From: Candidatus Freyrarchaeum guaymasense
GTDB lineage: Archaea > Asgardarchaeota > Jordarchaeia > Jordarchaeales > Freyrarchaeaceae
DNA: 7,627 nt
Reading direction: 5' to 3'
Assembly: GCA_030587405.1 (NCBI GenBank)
Contig: JAUQZD010000021.1
Location: 1-7,627 of the forward strand
Below, piece by piece: positions 5,060 through 7,627 of this stretch (the first letter of the stretch is position 1; each line of letters begins with the position of its first letter). The translations under genes and the position numbers were made by a program. Below the pieces are notes generated by a model. The model saw nothing but the letters and a program-made list of their open reading frames with translations. It did not search any database and had not been told where the DNA came from.

Positions 5060-6079
5060 CTATGCGAAGAGGCTTCCTAAGCCTCCTACCTCTTCCTCTT
5101 CTTCCTCCTCTTCCTCCTTTTCCTTTTCGGGTTTCTCCTCTTTTGAGGGTGGAGGTGTTTCCCTCTTGGTTAAAGCGAAGACTTCCTCTGGTGCTGCTTC
5201 AGGCTTCCTCTCCATTATGCGGAGAGCTAGGCTTACCGCCTTTCCCTCGGCGACCCTTAGGATTGCTGGCAGTGTTTCAGCAGTCGCTACGGCAGCATTC
5301 ACGGCAAGGTTGAAGGCTTCCACGTGTGCGATCCGCAGTATGACCATTGCCGTTTCAGGGGTCATTATCTGAGCGTTCACGGCAAGGTTGAAGGCTTCCA
5401 CGTGTGCCGCCTTCAGGCTGGCAAACACTTCCTCCACATTCACTTTCAATTCATCCTCTGAAAGAACCACACCACTATCGTAGGCAGCCTTCAACGTTAA
5501 TCCTACTTCTAAGGGTTCTATGCCAAGCCGCCTGAGGACGTCTGCTAAAGGCTTCGAAACCAAATCCCCTGCCTTAGCTACGACGGTGTCCTTCGTAATC
5601 CATATGGTGCCAGACTCGACTCTTGTCGGTAACCCTACATTCCCAAGTTCACTAATCACTGGTCCAGGAGGTAGACCGGTATTACCTGCTGGAACAACGA
5701 TGTCGACGGGAGTTATGGTTTCAGGCTTTACAGGAGCCCTAGTTTTGTTTTTCTCAAGGAACATGTTAAGCTTGACAGGGTTCATGTTAGTGAATATTAA
5801 TGCAATTGGGCCCCTGATGTATGCTTCAAGCTTTCCGATTCCCTTCTTCTTGCCGGCGAGCTTTCCTATCGCTTTCTTCACAAGGGTGTTTTTCTCCACT
5901 CTTATAAGGGCCTGACCTCTAAGCTTGCTTCTCAACTCCTGAAGCTGCTTTGCACCTATCCCCTCTATCCCCGCTATTCCTATTACATCGTGTTTCTCCA
6001 TGAGCCGGACGAGCTCAGCTACTTTCTTCAGTTTATACTCTGGTACTGGTCTGCCTCTAGCTGTTAGTTCTACTTGCAA
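5060..6079 (-). CDS. rpl10: Ribosomal protein P0 (archaeal L10), stalk base
   Basis: P0 binds 23S rRNA with L11 at the GTPase centre and carries the P1 dimers. Residues are numbered from GTG 6088 (342 aa; 339 from TTG). The rRNA-binding L10 domain spans about 15-105 (KLKKVAELVRLMEKHDVIGIAGIEGI..., VEKNTLVKKAI) with the archaeal/eukaryotic insertion following (about 110-195, including GNTGLPPGPVISELGNVGLPTRVESG). Residues 225-290 are three helical repeats of 26 residues, two containing identical AHVEAFNLAVNA (228-239, 254-265); these correspond to the spine helices that each bind a P1 dimer. A glutamate run (about 324-333) precedes the tail VGGLGSLFA, matching P1. Length is usual for archaeal P0. 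GTG 6088 overlaps the rpl1 stop (GTGA) but lies in the Shine-Dalgarno GGAGGTGA; TTG 6079 is six bases after GTG and is preferred. Confidence 0.96.
   Translation of the reverse strand: MQVELTARGRPVPEYKLKKVAELVRLMEKHDVIGIAGIEGIGAKQLQELRSKLRGQALIRVEKNTLVKKAIGKLAGKKKGIGKLEAYIRGPIALIFTNMNPVKLNMFLEKNKTRAPVKPETITPVDIVVPAGNTGLPPGPVISELGNVGLPTRVESGTIWITKDTVVAKAGDLVSKPLADVLRRLGIEPLEVGLTLKAAYDSGVVLSEDELKVNVEEVFASLKAAHVEAFNLAVNAQIMTPETAMVILRIAHVEAFNLAVNAAVATAETLPAILRVAEGKAVSLALRIMERKPEAAPEEVFALTKRETPPPSKEEKPEKEKEEEEEEEEEVGGLGSLFA
5298..5407 (-). repeat. Direct repeat in rpl10: two identical 32-bp copies, 78 bp apart
   Basis: Bases 5298-5329 and 5376-5407 are identical, and extending left by three bases adds one mismatch. 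The 78-bp period equals 26 codons, so the copies encode consecutive P1-binding helices of P0 (AHVEAFNLAVNA twice). The rest of each unit is diverged at both DNA and protein level. Confidence 0.9.
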
Positions 6080-6084
6080 CGCTT

Positions 6085-6747
6085 TCACCTCCTACTTCTC
6101 ACGTAGGGGAGCTTTATTGGCGGACCCATGGTTGTTTTGATGAAAAGGGACTTGATGTTTTGAGGGCCCTTCTCAAGCTTTTCTTCTAGGAACGAGACCA
6201 CGGCGCTGATGTTTTCAGCGACCTTCTCCTTGTCCATCCCCCTGCTGCCGACCTTAGTATGAAGGGAAGGATTGTCCCTCATCCTCAGCCGAACAGTTTT
6301 CTTATAGTTTTCCAAGATGAGCTTTAAGTCGGCGTTCGGGGGGATAGGTTTAGGCATTTTCCCTCTAGGACCTAGAACCGGGCCAAGGATGCGGCCTATA
6401 AGGGGCATAAGGTCGGCGCTTGCCACGAAGAAGTCAAAGGACTTAGCTAGCTTCCTAGCGGCTTTCCTGTTACCTGCCAGGTTCTGGAGTTCATCCTTAT
6501 CTAAGACCTCAACGCCTAGCTCCTTAGCCTTCACAGCCAGCTCTCCTGATGCTATCACGCAAATCCTAGGTTCCTTCCCTACTTCGTGGGGAAGCGTTAA
6601 CTCCACGTTTATCCTGTTTTCAGGGCGCTTCAGGTCGAGGTCCTTAAGGTTGACTGTTAGGTCTATTGACTCGACAAAGTTCCTTTTCTTGGAGGAAGCC
6701 TCCACCTCCTCCAATGCCTCGACCACAGCCTTTTTGTCGACCGGCAT
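6085..6747 (-). CDS. rpl1: Ribosomal protein L1
   Basis: L1 binds 23S rRNA helices 76-78 and forms the mobile stalk at the E site; in several archaea it also represses its own operon by binding mRNA. The 220 residues begin MPVDKKAVVEALEEVEASSKKRNF, as archaeal L1 does. The L1 signature GPVLGPRGKMPKPIPPNADL is at about 122-141 and the C-terminal part includes GSRGMDKEKVAENISAVVSFL and TTMGPPIKLP. The frame stays open upstream to an ATG at 6810, but that adds 21 residues unlike the family; the ATG at 6747 has GGAGGT six bases upstream and gives the usual length. The stop overlaps the upstream candidate GTG of rpl10. A 72-bp untranslated gap separates it from rpl11. Confidence 0.96.
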   Translation of the reverse strand: MPVDKKAVVEALEEVEASSKKRNFVESIDLTVNLKDLDLKRPENRINVELTLPHEVGKEPRICVIASGELAVKAKELGVEVLDKDELQNLAGNRKAARKLAKSFDFFVASADLMPLIGRILGPVLGPRGKMPKPIPPNADLKLILENYKKTVRLRMRDNPSLHTKVGSRGMDKEKVAENISAVVSFLEEKLEKGPQNIKSLFIKTTMGPPIKLPYVRSRR

Positions 6748-6819
6748 AAGGAGACCTCCACAAACCACACTTTCCCGGCTTAAAACGTCGGTGGCTTCAC
6801 GTTGAAACATAATAGTTCT
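6748..6819 (-). promoter_or_regulatory. 72-bp intercistronic leader of rpl1
   Basis: The gap is long for an operon whose next junction overlaps by a few bases. AGCCAC (6796-6791) can pair with GTGGTT (6769-6764), enclosing a 20-odd-base loop with TTTTAAGC inside, just upstream of the Shine-Dalgarno GGAGGT. A regulatory hairpin (for instance for L1 autoregulation) or a weak internal promoter is possible, but I see no certain match to a known L1 site. Confidence 0.25.
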
Positions 6820-7305
6820 TCATTCTTCAGCGAGGAGATCATCGTATTTGCCTTCAAGAACTTCTCTCTGAACTTCTCTTGGGTCTTTCCCTTCAACTGT
6901 TACACCCATCGAAACGCAGGTTCCGAGCACCGTCCTTACAGCGCCCGCTAATGTTTTAGCTGAAAGCTGGTTGCGCTTTATTTTAGCAATCTCTATTATG
7001 TCGCTTATTGATAGGTTGCCTGTTACCTCTCTTCCCGGATTCCCTGTGGCTCTTTCCTTTCCAAGCTTGCTCAGGATCAAAGCGGATGTGGGTGGAACGC
7101 CAACCTCTACTTCGAAGGACTTGTCGTCCGTGTCAACTGTTACTTTAACGGGAACCTTAAGCCCCTTGAACTTCTCCGTGAGCTCGTTGATTTTCTGTAC
7201 CACTTGGTAAAGGTTGACACCTGTTGGCCCAAGTGCAGGGCCAAGCGGTGGTCCAGCCGTTGCTTTACCTCCTTCAACGAGAGCTTCAACAGTAACTTTT
7301 CCCAA
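6820..7305 (-). CDS. rpl11: Ribosomal protein L11
   Basis: L11 binds the thiostrepton-loop region of 23S rRNA together with P0 and contacts elongation factors. From the preferred TTG it is 161 residues, beginning MGKVTVEALVEGGKATAGPPLGPALGPTGVN, the classic L11 N-terminal domain with the proline-rich GPPLGPALGP factor-contacting segment. The C-terminal rRNA-binding domain follows (about 70-145, with VPPTSALILSKLG, ISDIIEIAKIKRNQL and LAGAVRTVLGTCVSMGVTV). Length fits archaeal L11. The GTG at 7314 would add three residues but is part of the AGGGTGA ribosome-binding site; TTG 7305 follows GTG by six bases. It is the first gene of the stalk operon in this window. Confidence 0.96.
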   Translation of the reverse strand: MGKVTVEALVEGGKATAGPPLGPALGPTGVNLYQVVQKINELTEKFKGLKVPVKVTVDTDDKSFEVEVGVPPTSALILSKLGKERATGNPGREVTGNLSISDIIEIAKIKRNQLSAKTLAGAVRTVLGTCVSMGVTVEGKDPREVQREVLEGKYDDLLAEE

Positions 7306-7314
7306 CCTGTTCAC

Positions 7315-7627
7315 CCTTTTATTTAGAACCCTAGAGGGGCGGCGAACATTACGTCTTTAACACCATGTTGTGAAAGGACAAGGATTTAGCCGTTTAAAAA
7401 CTTTTTGCGATGGCTGTCTACCGCGGTTCTAATGCTTTGCCCTCTTTCAGTTCCCCCCTTTTATGCTTTTAACTATGTAAAAACAATCGTTTCGGCCTCG
7501 TTAACTCGTTAAAGATGGAGAAATACGTGACGAAGCGGTAGGCTAAGTTGATGAATAAACGGAAAACGGCTTTGCAGTTCCTTTAGCATGTAAGCTTTGG
7601 AGGGAAATTTTAGCGTTAATGCGGATG
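7315..7627. other. Leader and unassigned DNA upstream of rpl11
   Basis: Besides the rpl11 promoter, this 313-bp stretch has no convincing gene. Short + frames at 7514 (8 codons) and 7552 (11 codons) are not believable. On the - strand one frame is open from the window edge for 38 codons and another for 27, neither resembling NusG or SecE, which often precede rpl11 in archaea. GGAGGG at 7599-7604 with ATG at 7619 could mark a divergent gene starting at the edge, but the spacing (14 bases) is long. CCGCGG near 7432 is an isolated palindrome. Confidence 0.5.
7393..7407 (-). promoter_or_regulatory. Probable promoter of the rpl11-rpl1-rpl10-rpl12 operon
   Basis: The - strand reads CAAAAAG then TTTTTAAA (7400-7393), a good BRE/TATA pair. 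Initiation about 25 bp downstream falls near 7371, leaving a leader of about 65 nt before TTG 7305. A second A/T element (GTTAAAAGC, around 7465-7473) could be an additional start or serve something else. Confidence 0.5.

Noticed and set aside
5298..5407. Two identical 32-bp units as a mini CRISPR array
   Set aside because: Only two copies, in frame within rpl10 with a 26-codon period, encoding the P1-binding helices.
6748..6810. N-terminal extension of L1 from the ATG at 6810
   Set aside because: No Shine-Dalgarno and no family similarity; the ATG at 6747 has both the site and the conserved N-terminus.
7548..7556. TTGATGAAT as a box C of a C/D sRNA
   Set aside because: No box D (CTGA) follows at a usable distance and no C'/D' pair is present.
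7599..7627. Possible divergent gene starting ATG at 7619 after GGAGGG
   Set aside because: Only three codons are visible and the 14-base spacing is poor; it cannot be judged in this window.

Overview
The window is archaeal chromosomal DNA. It carries an archaeal-type alanyl-tRNA synthetase, the archaeal stalk operon rpl11-rpl1-rpl10(P0)-rpl12(P1) with the acidic GLGALFG-type tails, TATA/BRE-like promoters, Shine-Dalgarno sites of the GGAGGTGA type, and a tRNA gene interrupted at non-canonical positions by bulge-helix-bulge (BHB) introns. Several introns in one tRNA, one of them in the T-loop, are known mainly from thermophilic Thermoproteota (especially Thermoproteales and Thermofilum) and relatives. 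I infer a TACK-type thermophile but cannot name the genus from this window.

Layout. (1) 1-738, + strand: 3' part of thiL (thiamine-monophosphate kinase), cut by the window start. (2) 752-903, - strand: a tRNA-Arg(UCU) gene with encoded CCA and three interruptions: about 13 nt in the D-loop, 28 nt at 29/30 in the anticodon stem and 34 nt at 59/60 in the T-loop. This is the most interesting object here; its mature sequence is only clear once the inserts are removed. (3) 904-1099: non-coding, with the likely tRNA promoter. (4) 1100-1789, - strand: a conserved archaeal protein of the DUF434/COG2454 type with a PIN-like domain. (5) 1878/1887-4646, + strand: alaS, divergent from gene 4. (6) 4647-4686: short convergent terminator region. 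(7) 4687-7305, - strand: the L11-L1-P0-P1 operon, transcribed right to left from a promoter near 7393-7400, with a probable extra promoter in front of rpl12. (8) 7315-7627: leader, promoter and unassigned DNA.

How the genes work together. The window is mostly translation machinery. L11 and L1 are the two flexible stalk bases of the large subunit; P0 anchors P1 dimers that recruit the translational GTPases; AlaRS charges tRNA-Ala; tRNA-Arg(UCU) reads AGA/AGG, which are common arginine codons in these genes. ThiL, which makes thiamine diphosphate, is the metabolic exception. The DUF434 protein has no assigned role, although its position between a multi-intron tRNA and a tRNA synthetase is suggestive.

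Three genes (alaS, rpl10, rpl11) share one start layout: a GTG buried in the Shine-Dalgarno core, then six nucleotides and an in-frame TTG. I take the TTG as the real start in each case.
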